NCBI RefSeq assembly: GCF_030411995.1
Contig: NZ_JASNRC010000012.1
Span: 157,439 to 201,080 of the forward strand
From: Massilia sp. YIM B02769
GTDB lineage: Bacteria > Pseudomonadota > Gammaproteobacteria > Burkholderiales > Burkholderiaceae_D
Direction: 5' to 3'
Length of the DNA: 43,642 nucleotides
Positions 17,605 through 25,616 of the stretch are shown here, piece after piece. The notes below the pieces were generated by a model that saw only the letters and a program-made list of their open reading frames with translations, made no database searches and was not told the DNA's origin. The position numbers were made by a program, and so were the translations under genes. The stretch's first letter is position 1; the number at the start of each line of letters is the position of its first letter.

Positions 17605-17991
17605 ATGGAAAAGACCGACACCGTTGTACATGGTCCCGGACTCATGGGCGGCATCTCCGGCCTGGCGAAGAACCTGTTCGGCCTCATCGTGTCCCGCGTG
17701 GAATTGGCGGCACTCGAGTTGTCGGAAGTGCGCAACCACGCGATCGAACTGCTGGCGATCTTCGCTGGTGCGGTCCTCGCCGTGTGGTTCGCACTGGCCT
17801 ACGGCACCGCGACAATCGTGGCGCTGGCCTGGGACGCCATGGGCTGGAAGATCCTGCTGGTGCTGTTCCTCGTGTTCCTCGTCATCACGGCCGTGCTGGT
17901 GATGAAGGGAATGGCGATGCTGAAGCAGGGCAAGCTCGCCTTCCCGGAAACGATGAACGAACTGCGCAACGACCGCGACGCACTGCTGTAA
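17605..17991 (+). CDS. yqjE: YqjE-like membrane protein (phage-holin superfamily III)
   Basis: The 128-residue protein has a polar N-terminus, a helical stretch (LFGLIVSRVELAALELSEVRNHAIELLAIFAGAVLAVWFALA) and a second hydrophobic block (WKILLVLFLVFLVITAVLVM). Database names such as 'phage holin family' reflect superfamily membership, not a prophage. Its place 18 bp after the yqjD-like gene reproduces the yqjD-yqjE order. Confidence 0.82.
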   Translation: MEKTDTVVHGPGLMGGISGLAKNLFGLIVSRVELAALELSEVRNHAIELLAIFAGAVLAVWFALAYGTATIVALAWDAMGWKILLVLFLVFLVITAVLVMKGMAMLKQGKLAFPETMNELRNDRDALL

Positions 17992-18012
17992 GCGTCAACC
18001 AGGGGAGGGTAC

Positions 18013-18405
18013 ATGGACAAGCATCATCATAATGACGAACCGACCGGCCTGGCTGGTCACAAGCACAGCCGCGACCCGGCAACCCGCAAGGCCGAGCTGC
18101 TGCGCGAGGGCGAGTTCTACCGTGCAGGCGTTGCCTATGCCCGCGCACAAGTGAAACACGGCGCGCGGCCCGAAGTCATGTTACATTCTGCTTTCGACCA
18201 CGCGACATGGGCACTGCGGGCCAGGGCTGATGCTCTGCTGAAACCCACGGGCACCAGCATCTCGGTCCTGATGCCGTATGGCCTGGCTGCCTTCAACTTC
18301 GTGCGCCAGCGGCGCATGGGCAAGCAGGCACTGGCCGGGGCGGTATTGCTGGGTGTGGTGGGCTGGTTCGTGCAAAAGCGGCGGGCGGCGCGCGACGTGG
18401 CCTGA
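18013..18405 (+). CDS. Hypothetical protein at the yqjK position
   Basis: The 130-residue protein begins MDKHHHNDEPTGLAGHKHS, with several histidines, then a helical segment, and a C-terminal hydrophobic stretch (GKQALAGAVLLGVVGWFVQKRR) ending in basic residues. It lies 21 bp after the YqjE-like gene behind AGGGGAGGG, where E. coli has yqjK, but I cannot show homology to YqjK. The His-rich N-terminus could bind metal. It is the last gene before the terminator at 18499-18534. Confidence 0.65.
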   Translation: MDKHHHNDEPTGLAGHKHSRDPATRKAELLREGEFYRAGVAYARAQVKHGARPEVMLHSAFDHATWALRARADALLKPTGTSISVLMPYGLAAFNFVRQRRMGKQALAGAVLLGVVGWFVQKRRAARDVA

Positions 18406-18498
18406 GCGCCGCCAGGTCGAAACACAGGGGTGCGGGCAACCGCGCCGCTGCACCCGAAGCGCCACGGCGTGGACGGAAGAATATGGTGGGGCTTGAGC

Positions 18499-18534
18499 GG
18501 CGTCGCAATCGTTGATTGGGCGCCGTCTTTTTTT
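18499..18534 (+). terminator. Terminator of the DUF4398-OmpA-yqjDE run
   Basis: An imperfect stem pairs GGCG-TC-GCAATC with GATTGG-GCGCC around GTT and is followed by a T7 run (18528-18534). Confidence 0.7.
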
Positions 18535-18596
18535 GCCGTCGTGCTGGAGCCGCGTGGCGCCAGGCGCCAGCGCACCGGCGCCCCCACCGCGACGCG

Positions 18597-19019
18597 CTAG
18601 CGTCCGACCGTGGTCCTGCCTTCGCCGCCGGTATGGCCCGTGCTTGCGGCATGGCCGGTGCCGGCGCTACCCGCCTGCACCGGCGCGTTGGCGCGCAGCG
18701 CCTTCATCTCCGTTTCCCAGGTTGCCTGGGCCGTTTGCAGGCAGGCCTGGCGCTCGGCCGCGGGTTGCTGCTTGCAGGCATTCTTCGCTTCATCCAGGGC
18801 GGCGCCGATTTCCTTGGTGCGCGTGCGCATGCGCTCCTGGCGCGTCGTGTCTTCCTTGTACCAGCGCACCGGATCGCCTTGCGCGATCTCGCGCGCCTGC
18901 TTGCTGGCGGCGGCGGGCGGCACGTTGGCGTCGGTGCTGGCCTGGGCCAGCGCCAGCGGCGCGGCGCCTGCGAGCAGGATGCCGAGCAGGGCAGGCTGGA
19001 TAAGCGTTCGAACTTTCAT
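18597..19019 (-). CDS. Hypothetical periplasmic protein
   Basis: The 140-residue protein has a Sec signal peptide ending ALAQA, then a charged helical domain. That domain contains DPVRWYKEDTTRQERMRTRTKEIGAALDEAKNACKQQPAAERQACLQTAQATW, with a pair of cysteines 12 residues apart. The tail is low-complexity Gly/Thr/His. The paired-Cys helical pattern recalls the repeats in the protein at 19807-20421. The ATG follows GGAGGTC. It may be co-transcribed with the glycine-zipper lipoprotein gene upstream, although a hairpin (19041-19060) lies between. Confidence 0.7.
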   Translation of the reverse strand: MKVRTLIQPALLGILLAGAAPLALAQASTDANVPPAAASKQAREIAQGDPVRWYKEDTTRQERMRTRTKEIGAALDEAKNACKQQPAAERQACLQTAQATWETEMKALRANAPVQAGSAGTGHAASTGHTGGEGRTTVGR

Positions 19020-19040
19020 GATGACCTCCACAAAGGATGC

Positions 19041-19060
19041 GGGCCGGCATAGGCCGGCCC
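19041..19060 (-). repeat. GC-rich hairpin between two minus-strand genes
   Basis: GGGCCGGC (19041-19048) pairs with GCCGGCCC (19053-19060) over a 4-base loop, 21 bp before the ATG at 19019. It has no T-run, so it may act as an attenuator or mRNA-stability element. Confidence 0.45.
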
Positions 19061-19125
19061 GTGGGCAGAATGCATCGACAGGCCGCAAGGGCAGGCCAGC
19101 GCGCAGCCGGCCCCGGTGCCTGGTC

Positions 19126-19590
19126 TTAGTAGCGGTAAACGCGGCCGTCGACCAGGCGCACGCGGTTACCCACGCGCAGGTCGTAGACGCTGTCCTGGAC
19201 CACGGTGCGGTATTCGCCGTTATCCATGCGCACGTTTACCTGGTACATCTCCTGGCCATTGCCGGCATTGCGGTTGCGCTCGACGTTGTTGCCGATCGCG
19301 GCGCCGGCGACGCCGCCGGCCACGGTGGCCGCGGTGCGGCCGCTGCCGCTGCCGACCTGGTTGCCGGCCAGTGCGCCGATCAGGGCGCCGGCCACGGCGC
19401 CGCCGCCGCTGGTGCGGTTCTCGGCCTGGGTTACCTGGATCGACTCGATCGTGCCGTAGCCCATCGAGGCGGTGTTGTTGTAGCCGCTGTTGTAGCCATT
19501 GTTGCTGTACGAAGGCGAATTGCTGGCGCAACCGGCGAGGACGGCGCTGACGGCGACGACTGCAGCTGCAAGGGTGCGAGTGGCTTTCAT
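19126..19590 (-). CDS. Glycine-zipper 2TM outer-membrane lipoprotein (SlyB-like)
   Basis: The 154-residue lipoprotein (VSAVLAGC) has an Asn/Ser/Tyr-rich spacer and the motif GTIESIQVTQAENRTSGGG. A glycine zipper (GALIGALAGNQVGSGSGRTAATVAGGVAGAAIGN) and a C-terminal strand region (YQVNVRMDNGEYRTVVQDSVYDLRVGNRVRLVDGRVYRY) follow. The order matches SlyB/Pcp-like proteins, which stabilise the outer membrane under stress. The ATG follows GGAGAAC. The box at 19620-19661 is upstream. Confidence 0.87.
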   Translation of the reverse strand: MKATRTLAAAVVAVSAVLAGCASNSPSYSNNGYNSGYNNTASMGYGTIESIQVTQAENRTSGGGAVAGALIGALAGNQVGSGSGRTAATVAGGVAGAAIGNNVERNRNAGNGQEMYQVNVRMDNGEYRTVVQDSVYDLRVGNRVRLVDGRVYRY

Positions 19591-19619
19591 ATTGTTCTCC
19601 TGGCAAATGATGTGAGGCC

Positions 19620-19661
19620 AGAATAGGCAGGCGCGCGCCCGAGGTCTGTGCGATGACGCAC
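19620..19661 (-). promoter_or_regulatory. Palindromic box and TATTCT -10 before the SlyB-like gene
   Basis: GTGCG-ATGA-CGCAC (19648-19661) is an exact match. TATTCT (19625-19620) is exactly 22 bp downstream. The box is 57 bp before the ATG. Confidence 0.65.
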
Positions 19662-19706
19662 TCATTGTTGCCGAGTTGCTCATGCTGAGCATCATCACGC
19701 TGTTGT

Positions 19707-19748
19707 GTTCGACACCGTACAGAAAGCCGCCTGCGAACGGCGTAAAAC
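19707..19748 (+). promoter_or_regulatory. Palindromic box and -10 before the Cys-repeat gene
   Basis: GTTCG-ACAC-CGTAC (19707-19720) matches GTNCG-N4-CGNAC. TAAAAC (19743-19748) is exactly 22 bp downstream. The box is 86 bp before the ATG at 19807. Confidence 0.55.
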
Positions 19749-19806
19749 GTCACTATCGTGTTGCGAATTGATGAGCACCACCAGCACTAATCGGACCTAC
19801 AGAACC

Positions 19807-20421
19807 ATGACGACAAGAATGAAAAATACGCATGTGCTACTGATTCTCGGCGCCGCCCTGGCGTGGGCCGGCCATGCACGCGCCCAGGCTGTCACAACGC
19901 CGCCGGCCAGCCCGGCCGCCGCCAGCGCAGTCCCTGCAGCGCCGGTGCCGGATGCCAAGACGGCCTACGAGCGGGCGCGCGATACGGCGGCTGCGAACTA
20001 CAAGGCGGCGCGGGTGCGCTGCGACAGCCTGAGCGGCAACCCGCACGACGTGTGCGAGGCCGAAGCCAAGGCGGAGCGCGTGCGCACCGAAGAGGAAGCG
20101 AGTGCCGCCTACAAGAACACCCTGAAGGCCTATACCCAGGCCCGCATGCGCATCGCCGACGCCAACCATGCGCGCGACAAGGCGCGCTGCGGGGCGCTGG
20201 CGGGCAACGACCGCGACGTGTGCATCAAGCAGGCCAAGGCGACCCTGGTTGCCGCCCAGGCCGATGCCACCGCGGACCGCAAGATGATCGAAGCGCGCAG
20301 CAATGCGCGTGAAGACAAACTGACGGCTGAATACCGGGTCGCACTCCAGAAGTGCGACGCGTTTGCCGGCGCGGCGAAGGACCAATGCGTCCAGGCCGCA
20401 AAAACCGCGTACGGCAAGTGA
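19807..20421 (+). CDS. Periplasmic protein with three Cys-pair repeats
   Basis: The protein has 204 residues from the ATG at 19807; an ATG at 19819 is also possible. It has a signal peptide ending HARAQA and a helical body with three related units: RCDSLSGNPHDVCEAEAKA, RCGALAGNDRDVCIKQAKA and KCDAFAGAAKDQCVQAAKT. Each has two Cys ten residues apart, suggesting three disulfide-pinned helical hairpins. I do not recognise a named family. It is followed 81 bp later by a BON gene on the same strand and preceded by its own palindromic box. Confidence 0.72.
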   Translation: MTTRMKNTHVLLILGAALAWAGHARAQAVTTPPASPAAASAVPAAPVPDAKTAYERARDTAAANYKAARVRCDSLSGNPHDVCEAEAKAERVRTEEEASAAYKNTLKAYTQARMRIADANHARDKARCGALAGNDRDVCIKQAKATLVAAQADATADRKMIEARSNAREDKLTAEYRVALQKCDAFAGAAKDQCVQAAKTAYGK

Positions 20422-20502
20422 CGTACCGGCCCGCTCCAACGAGCACGCAGTAAAAACGATGCAGTTAATATCATTTTTGACCAACGAAGAAAGGGATACA
20501 TC

Positions 20503-20817
20503 ATGAAACTCACCCAACGCCTTGCTACCGCTGTCTTCACCGGCGCGCTCGCCTTCACCATGGTTGGTTGCGCTTCGGGCCCGCAAAAGGAAAGCGCCGG
20601 CGAATACGTCGACGACAGCGTCATCACCGCCAAGGTGAAAGCCGCCTTCGCCGCCGATTCGAACGTGAAAGCCACCGAGATCAACGTCGAAACCTTCAAG
20701 GGCGACGTCCAGCTGTCGGGCTTCGTGTCGGATGCCGGCGATGCACAGAAAGCTGTCCAGATTGCCCGCGGCGTCAAGGGTGTAACATCGGTCAAGAACG
20801 ACATCCGCGTGAAGTAA
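20503..20817 (+). CDS. BON-domain lipoprotein
   Basis: The 104-residue protein has a lipoprotein signal (TMVGC) and one BON domain (YVDDSVITAKVKAAFAADSNVKATEINVETFKGDVQLSGFVSDAG...ARGVKGVTSVKNDIRVK). It is closely related to the BON lipoprotein at 12503-12823: the VDDS/AxIT, VxLSGxV and VKxVxxVxNDxRxK positions match. It resembles OsmY-type osmotic stress proteins that bind membranes. The ATG follows AAAGGG. It probably shares a transcript with the genes on either side. Confidence 0.88.
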   Translation: MKLTQRLATAVFTGALAFTMVGCASGPQKESAGEYVDDSVITAKVKAAFAADSNVKATEINVETFKGDVQLSGFVSDAGDAQKAVQIARGVKGVTSVKNDIRVK

Positions 20818-20866
20818 TCAACGCAGCCGGGGCGGCGCGGTCCGGCGACTAACATTCGGCAAACAT

Positions 20867-22123
20867 ATGCAACTCGCCAGTCCGGGCTCGGCAGCCGCCG
20901 AGCCACACAAGTCCGCCGCCCTCGAGGATAGTCCGGCCGTCACCGTCACCTCCGTGACGCCGGACAGTTCTTCCAGTCAAGCGCATCATCCCGACGACCT
21001 CGCCCTTCACGCGAACGGCCTGCGTCTTCCCATCCACGTCAACGCGCGCGGCCTGTCGCTGGGCATCCTGGCCACCGTGGCCTTCGTGTTCGCGCTGCAA
21101 TGGGCGCAAAAATTCTTCGTGCCGCTCCTGCTCGGCATCTTCATCGCCTATACCCTGAGTCCGGTCGTACGCTGGCTCGAACGCCTGCGCATTCCGCGCG
21201 TTGTCGGCGCCACCATCGTCACCGCCGTGCTGCTGGGCGGCATGGGTGCGACCATGTGGCGGCTGCAGGACGAATTCTTCAACATCCTCGACGAGCTACC
21301 GACGCTCACCCACAAGGTGACCAAGCTGGTCACCAGTGCCACCGGCGGCGAGGGCTCGACCATCCAGCGCGTGCAAAAGGCCGCCGCCGAGATCGAGCAG
21401 GCCACCGCCAACGTCGGCGCCAATCCGCGCCTGATTCAACGCCGCCCGACGATCGCGGCCCAGCATTCGTCGAGCTTCCGCATCACCGACTGGCTGCTGG
21501 CCGGCTCGGTCGGCCTGGCCTCTTTCGTTACCCAGTCGACCATGGTGGTGTTCCTGGTATTCTTCCTGCTGCTGGCCGGGGACACCTTCAAGCGCAAGCT
21601 GGTGAAACTCACCGGCCCTTCGCTGACGCGTAAAAAAGTGACGGTGCACATCCTGGACGACATCAACACCTCGATCCAGAACTACATGTTCATGCTGCTG
21701 GTTACCAACATCCTGCTGGCGCTGCTGATGTGGGTGGCGCTGCGCGCCATCGGCCTGGAAAACGCCGGCGCCTGGGCCATCTTCGCCGGCGTGGCCCACA
21801 TCATGCCGTACTTCGGCCCCTTGCTGATCACCTCGGCGACCGGCCTGGTCGCCTTCATGCAGTTCGAGTCGCTGCGCATGGTCATCCTCGTGGCCGGCGC
21901 CTCGATGGGCATCGCCACCCTGGTCGGCATGGTCGTCACCACCTGGATGACCGGCAAGATCGCCAAGATGAACCCGGCCGCCGTGTTCGTCAGCCTGCTG
22001 TTCTGGGGCTGGCTGTGGGGCATGTGGGGCCTGCTGCTCGGCGTGCCGGTGGTGGTGGTCCTGAAGGTGGTGGCCGAGCGCGTCGAGGGCATGGAAGCGC
22101 TGGCCGAGCTGCTCGGGGAATAA
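20867..22123 (+). CDS. AI-2E-family transporter
   Basis: The 418-residue protein has a polar N-terminus of about 60 residues, then the hydrophobic pattern of the AI-2E/PerM/TqsA family. An N-terminal pair (FVFALQWAQKFFVPLLLGIFIAYTLSPVVRWLERLRIPRVVGATIV) is followed by a soluble loop (about 130-210). C-terminal helices follow, containing IFAGVAHIMPYFGPLLITSATGLVAFMQ and WLWGMWGLLLGVPVVVVLKVV. Family members export small molecules, quorum signals or ions; the substrate is not deducible. It begins 49 bp after the BON gene and lacks a strong Shine-Dalgarno sequence. Confidence 0.85.
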   Translation: MQLASPGSAAAEPHKSAALEDSPAVTVTSVTPDSSSSQAHHPDDLALHANGLRLPIHVNARGLSLGILATVAFVFALQWAQKFFVPLLLGIFIAYTLSPVVRWLERLRIPRVVGATIVTAVLLGGMGATMWRLQDEFFNILDELPTLTHKVTKLVTSATGGEGSTIQRVQKAAAEIEQATANVGANPRLIQRRPTIAAQHSSSFRITDWLLAGSVGLASFVTQSTMVVFLVFFLLLAGDTFKRKLVKLTGPSLTRKKVTVHILDDINTSIQNYMFMLLVTNILLALLMWVALRAIGLENAGAWAIFAGVAHIMPYFGPLLITSATGLVAFMQFESLRMVILVAGASMGIATLVGMVVTTWMTGKIAKMNPAAVFVSLLFWGWLWGMWGLLLGVPVVVVLKVVAERVEGMEALAELLGE

Positions 22124-22130
22124 CAACCTT

Positions 22131-22290
22131 GCAGGGCGGTTTCTCGAACCCAGCTGCCACCGTGCGTCCATCCAGGTAGGGTGGGTTCACGAACCCACCT
22201 GCCACCGCGCGCCCATCCAGGTAGGGTGGGTTCTCGAACCCACCTATCACCGCGGTCATCCATGACGTAGGGTGGGTTCTCGAACCCACC
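22131..22290. repeat. Tandem array of four 45-bp palindromic units
   Basis: Units start at 22131, 22176, 22221 and 22267 (45, 45, 46 and 24 bp). Units two to four begin GTAGGGTGGGTTC and contain the palindrome GGTGGGTTC-N-CGAACCCACC; the first is a diverged copy. They lie between converging genes and share the GTAGGGTGG word with other REP-like repeats in the window. Confidence 0.88.
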
Positions 22291-22326
22291 AAGAACTTGC
22301 CGCAACCCGCCACGAATTCCCTCCCC

Positions 22327-22358
22327 AAAAAAAACAGCCGCGACATCGCGCGGCTGTT
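22327..22358 (-). terminator. Terminator of the YihY/BrkB gene
   Basis: A 10-bp stem (AACAGCCGCG, 22333-22342, with 22349-22358) is followed on the minus strand by a run of eight T. It starts about 18 bp after the stop codon. Confidence 0.9.
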
Positions 22359-22376
22359 GCACTTACGAGCCAAACT

Positions 22377-23291
22377 TCAGCTCATGCGCTTCAGGTTCTT
22401 CGCCCCGGTCTCTTCTTTCGGCTTGTGCCGCAGGCTGCCCAGCTGCAGCGCGTACTGGCGCGCGAACTCGGCGCCGAGGAAGAAGATCTGCGCCGAGTAA
22501 TACACCCAGAGCAGCAGGGCGATCAGCGAGCCGGCCGCGCCGAAGCTGCTGGCGGCGCCGCTGTTGCCGATGTACAGGCCGATGCCGTATTTGCCCAACG
22601 TGAACAGGGCGGCGGTGCCGAGCGCGCCGATGGTCACGTCATGCCAGGACAGGTGGATGCGCGGCAGCAGCTTGTAGATGGTGCCGAACAAGGTGGCGAT
22701 GACCAGGAAGCTGATGCAGGAAGAAATCCAGCCGACGATGATCGACGCTTCCTTGTACATGCCGCCGAAATAATTTTCGACTACGGCCATCGCCGCGCTC
22801 ACGACCAGCGACACCATCAGCAGGAAGCCCAGCACCAGGATCAGGCCGAACGACAGCAGGCGCGTGCGCACCGTGTCCCACCAGCTCGCGTCCTTCGGCG
22901 GCGGCACGTCCCAGATCTCGTCCAGGCTGTCCTTCAGTTCGGCGAAGACCGAGGTGGCGCCGACCAGCAGCAGCACGGTGGCGATGATGGTGGCCATCAG
23001 GCCGCTGTCCTTGTTTTGTGCGCCCGCCAGGATGGCCTGGATGGTATCGGCGCCCTGGGCGCCGACCAGGCCGCGCAGTTCGTTGAAGAGTTGCCCCTGT
23101 GCCGCCTCGGCGCCGTAGAAAAAGCCGGCTACGGCGATCACCAGCACCAGGATCGGCGCCAGCGAGAACAGGGTGTAGTAAGCCAGTGCGGCGCCCTTGC
23201 TGGCGGCGCGGTGGGCCAGCCATTCGGTGACGGCGCACTTCATCACATGGATGATCTGGCGTGAATATGGAAACCATTGCTTGACGGCCAT
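22377..23291 (-). CDS. YihY/BrkB-family inner-membrane protein
   Basis: The 304-residue protein shows the family pattern: KGAALAYYTLFSLAPILVLVIAVAGFFYG, ATSVFAELKDSLDEIWDVPPP, and RLLSFGLILVLGFLLMVSLVVSAA. The C-terminal part has LPRIHLSWHDVTIGALGTAALFTLGKYGIGLYIG and SLIALLLWVYYSAQIFFLGAEFARQYA. There are about six helices. The family is often misnamed ribonuclease BN; its function is unknown, with an export role suggested. The ATG follows GGAGATC. It lies 110 bp downstream of the OmpA gene with terminator-like hairpins between. Confidence 0.9.
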   Translation of the reverse strand: MAVKQWFPYSRQIIHVMKCAVTEWLAHRAASKGAALAYYTLFSLAPILVLVIAVAGFFYGAEAAQGQLFNELRGLVGAQGADTIQAILAGAQNKDSGLMATIIATVLLLVGATSVFAELKDSLDEIWDVPPPKDASWWDTVRTRLLSFGLILVLGFLLMVSLVVSAAMAVVENYFGGMYKEASIIVGWISSCISFLVIATLFGTIYKLLPRIHLSWHDVTIGALGTAALFTLGKYGIGLYIGNSGAASSFGAAGSLIALLLWVYYSAQIFFLGAEFARQYALQLGSLRHKPKEETGAKNLKRMS

Positions 23292-23306
23292 ACCGGATCT
23301 CCAGAA

Positions 23307-23332
23307 AAAGAAAAAGGGGCACGCAGCCCCTT
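23307..23332 (-). terminator. Terminator after the OmpA gene
   Basis: AAGGGGC (23314-23320) pairs with GCCCCTT (23326-23332) and is followed on the minus strand by a T-run. A second hairpin, CCGGACGTC-N5-GACGTCCGG (23336-23358), lies just before it. Confidence 0.75.
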
Positions 23333-23401
23333 GGGCCGGACGTCGCGTGGACGTCCGGGATAAAGAGGCAATATGTCATTGCCCCTGCCGGCGGACCGGA
23401 A

Positions 23402-24439
23402 TTACTGCACGCGTTTTTCGATGGTGATCTGCTCGACTTCAACGCGGCGGTTCGGTTCCAGGCACTTGATCAGGTCGGCGCGCTTCTTGTCGTTGCACTC
23501 GACGACCGGATTCGATTCGCCCTTGCCGATGGCGTTCAGGCGGCTGCCGTCGATGCCTTTGCTGACCAGGTAGTCACGCACGGCGTTGGCGCGGCGTTCC
23601 GACAGCTTCTGGTTGTAGCTGTCCGAGCCCAGGCGGTCGGTGTAGCCGGTGATGTCGACGTTGGTGATGCTGGTGTCGGCTTGCAGGGCCATGGCGATTT
23701 CGTCCAGGCGGGTCTGCGGCATGCGCAGTTCAGCCTTGTCGAACTGGAACAGTTCGGTAGCCGACATCGTCACTTTTTCGAAGCGTGCTGGCGGTGGTGG
23801 CGGCGGAGCGACCGGAGCCGGGGCTGGTGCCGGCGGCGGGGTTTCGACGACAGGAGCCGGTGCCGGCGGTGCTGGCGGCGGGTTGAACGCGTAGTTCAGG
23901 CCGACGGTCACGTACTTGTTGTTGCTTTGCTCGAAGCCGTACTCGCTTTCGTGGCGCAGGAAGCCGCGCACCGAACGGATGTCGGCCTGCAGCGACCATT
24001 GCGGGCTCAGGCTGGCCTGGAAACCGACGCCCATGGTGGCGTATGGCGAGTTCTTGCTGATGCGGCGGAACTGGTTTTCAACCTTGTCGCGCTCGGCGCC
24101 GACGCCGAACAGGACGAATGGGCGGAACTGTTTACGCGACAGCATCAGCAGCGCATCGACGCCCAGGGTGGTCTGGCGGTAGCGCGCGGCGCCGTCTTCG
24201 GTGCGGACGTGCGTCGCGCCCATCTGGATATCCCAGTACGGGTGCACGGCCTTGCCGAACTTCAGGCCGCCGCCCCAGTCCTTGTCATCGGTGCCGAAGT
24301 TGCTGTCAGGCTTCATGCCGACAACGCTAGGCTGGATGTACCAGGACGGGTTGATCATCTCCGACGCTTCTTGAGCCAGTGCGGAACCAGCGGCACAGAG
24401 CATGGCGACGGCCAGGGCGATCTTCTTCGAATTATTCAC
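23402..24439 (-). CDS. OmpA-family porin with N-terminal barrel
   Basis: The 345-residue protein has a signal peptide (ending GSALAQ), then an eight-stranded barrel domain (about residues 25-195, with alternating strands such as YIQPSVVGMKPDSNFG and KYVTVGLNYAFNP). A Pro/Ala-rich linker (about 195-225) and a C-terminal OmpA domain follow (FQFDKAEL, DITGYTDRLGSDSYNQKLSERRA, EPNRRVEVEQ, with a Cys pair in VVECNDKKRADLIKCLE). I chose the GTG at 24439 because GGAG lies six bases upstream on the minus strand and the signal peptide starts there. The box at 24503-24545 precedes it. Confidence 0.9.
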   Translation of the reverse strand: MNNSKKIALAVAMLCAAGSALAQEASEMINPSWYIQPSVVGMKPDSNFGTDDKDWGGGLKFGKAVHPYWDIQMGATHVRTEDGAARYRQTTLGVDALLMLSRKQFRPFVLFGVGAERDKVENQFRRISKNSPYATMGVGFQASLSPQWSLQADIRSVRGFLRHESEYGFEQSNNKYVTVGLNYAFNPPPAPPAPAPVVETPPPAPAPAPVAPPPPPPARFEKVTMSATELFQFDKAELRMPQTRLDEIAMALQADTSITNVDITGYTDRLGSDSYNQKLSERRANAVRDYLVSKGIDGSRLNAIGKGESNPVVECNDKKRADLIKCLEPNRRVEVEQITIEKRVQ

Positions 24440-24502
24440 AGGAAACTCCCATAAGTTGAAAAGGTGGGTGACATCGCATGTTTGACAGTGATGTTGGAGT
24501 GA

Positions 24503-24545
24503 AGAATACGAGGTCGAGTTCCGTAGGGTCCGTGCGCTAGCGCAC
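24503..24545 (-). promoter_or_regulatory. Palindromic box and TATTCT -10 before the OmpA porin gene
   Basis: GTGCG-CTAG-CGCAC (24532-24545) is a perfect palindrome throughout. TATTCT (24508-24503) is 23 bp downstream and the GTG start is 92 bp from the box. Confidence 0.65.
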
Positions 24546-24760
24546 CTATGGGTACTGCTGAGTGACAAATTCGCAACGTTGACAGCTTGATTTCACAATT
24601 GCTCTATATAGAGGGAAAGTTCATTTAACTTAATTGGAGGAAACTTTCTAATTTTCTGATGCCCCGTTGTATCCGCGCAACAGAGGGCATGTTAAGTGGA
24701 GTTCGTTTGATTTTTCATAACACGTGTGCTTGGCGAAATTCCGGGTGGAATTTTGCCAAT

Positions 24761-24801
24761 GTGGGCTGGCGCACAGACCAGAGATGATGACGCAGGCAAT
24801 C
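24761..24801 (+). promoter_or_regulatory. Palindromic box (one mismatch) before the winged-helix gene
   Basis: GTGGG-CTGG-CGCAC (24761-24774) differs from the consensus at one base. CAATCT (24796-24801) is 21 bp on. This is the weakest of the twelve sites. Confidence 0.35.
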
Positions 24802-24903
24802 TTGAGCCCAGTTAAACGGAACCCAAGGTGTTGTCAGGGTGTCAGACAGACACACAGCGACCCGGACCACACAGTCTCTCTCTATCTAACGGAGTACACC
24901 AAC

Positions 24904-25509
24904 ATGCATGCAACGACCCATCACAACGCGGTGCAAGGCGAACACGGCGCAGTGCACACTTCCAGCAACTCAGCGCTGATCGAACGCGTGCCGCCCCAAC
25001 CGACCGAACGCGCCCCGATTTCGTTGGCGCCGATCGAGCGTGTGCGGTCTACCTCGGCGACCCAGCGCCGGATCGAGAACATGCAAAAACTGATCAACGA
25101 ACTGTCGACCCATGAGATGCTCGCCGACGAGATTGCATGGTTCCTGAAATTCTCGCCGTCCGGCGCACGCAAGTACATCCGCGACCTGCGCGAAGCCGGC
25201 GTCATCGAACTGGCCCGCTACATCGAAGGCACCGCCACCTACCTGGGCAAGGCCGTGTACCAGATCTGCCCCGACCAGGAACGCGTGAAAGCCTTCCTGG
25301 CCGCCATCTGCCAGCCGAAGCGCGAAGGCGCCGCCCCACGCAAGGAGCGTCCGGGCCTGCGCGAGCAGAGCATGGCCGGCAGCGGCCGCCACTTCCACAT
25401 CCTGGCCGACGACACCCACTACGCGATCCGCGTGAACCGCAGCCCGGTCGCCCGCGATCCGCTGGTCGCCGCCCTGTTTGGCCCGGCCCCCGGCCAGGTC
25501 GCCAAGTAA
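24904..25509 (+). CDS. Winged-helix DNA-binding protein
   Basis: The 201-residue protein has a disordered, His/Pro-rich N-terminus and a winged-helix segment (about residues 60-105: QKLINELSTHEMLADEIAWFLKFSPSGARKYIRDLREAGVIELARY). A C-terminal tail includes HFHILADDTHYAIRVNRSPVARDPLVAALFG. The helix-turn-helix with the SPSGARKYIRDLREAGVI recognition part suggests DNA binding; target and effector are unknown. The ATG at 24904 follows CGGAG. It stands alone with a terminator-like hairpin after it. Confidence 0.75.
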   Translation: MHATTHHNAVQGEHGAVHTSSNSALIERVPPQPTERAPISLAPIERVRSTSATQRRIENMQKLINELSTHEMLADEIAWFLKFSPSGARKYIRDLREAGVIELARYIEGTATYLGKAVYQICPDQERVKAFLAAICQPKREGAAPRKERPGLREQSMAGSGRHFHILADDTHYAIRVNRSPVARDPLVAALFGPAPGQVAK

Positions 25510-25588
25510 CGCGCCCCTGCGCCTGCCGGAAGGGCGCAGCGGTGGAGACCCGCGAAGCCCCTCCTGATTCGACGATCGCTGTCGTCAC

Positions 25589-25616
25589 GCAAACGCCGCC
25601 TTGTGCGGCGTTTGCC
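25589..25616 (+). terminator. Terminator of the winged-helix gene
   Basis: CAAACGCCGC (25590-25599) pairs with GCGGCGTTTG (25605-25614) over a 5-base loop; a short T-rich tail follows. Confidence 0.65.

Larger units (their letters stand above)
24440..24903. other. Divergent control region between ompA-like and winged-helix genes
   Basis: This 464-bp gap carries two palindromic boxes (24532-24545 and 24761-24774). A possible plus-strand promoter is TTGACA at 24579-24584 with TCTATA about 18 bp on. An isolated GGAGG at 24637-24641 has no matching start. I see no convincing gene. Confidence 0.6.

Noticed and set aside
17605..17991. Prophage remnant suggested by a holin-type protein
   Set aside because: The protein is YqjE-like and follows a YqjD-like gene in the known chromosomal order; no other phage genes are present.
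20401..20474. A palindromic box before the BON gene at 20503
   Set aside because: GTACG and CGTAC occur but with an 8-base gap and inside the preceding gene's end; no arm pair sits 22 bp before TATCAT.
22131..22290. CRISPR array
   Set aside because: The units are contiguous and near-identical along most of the period, with no unique spacers and no cas genes.
24637..24787. Small plus-strand gene (ATG at 24659) behind a GGAGG
   Set aside because: The GGAGG is too far from the ATG, and the short product has no recognisable feature.
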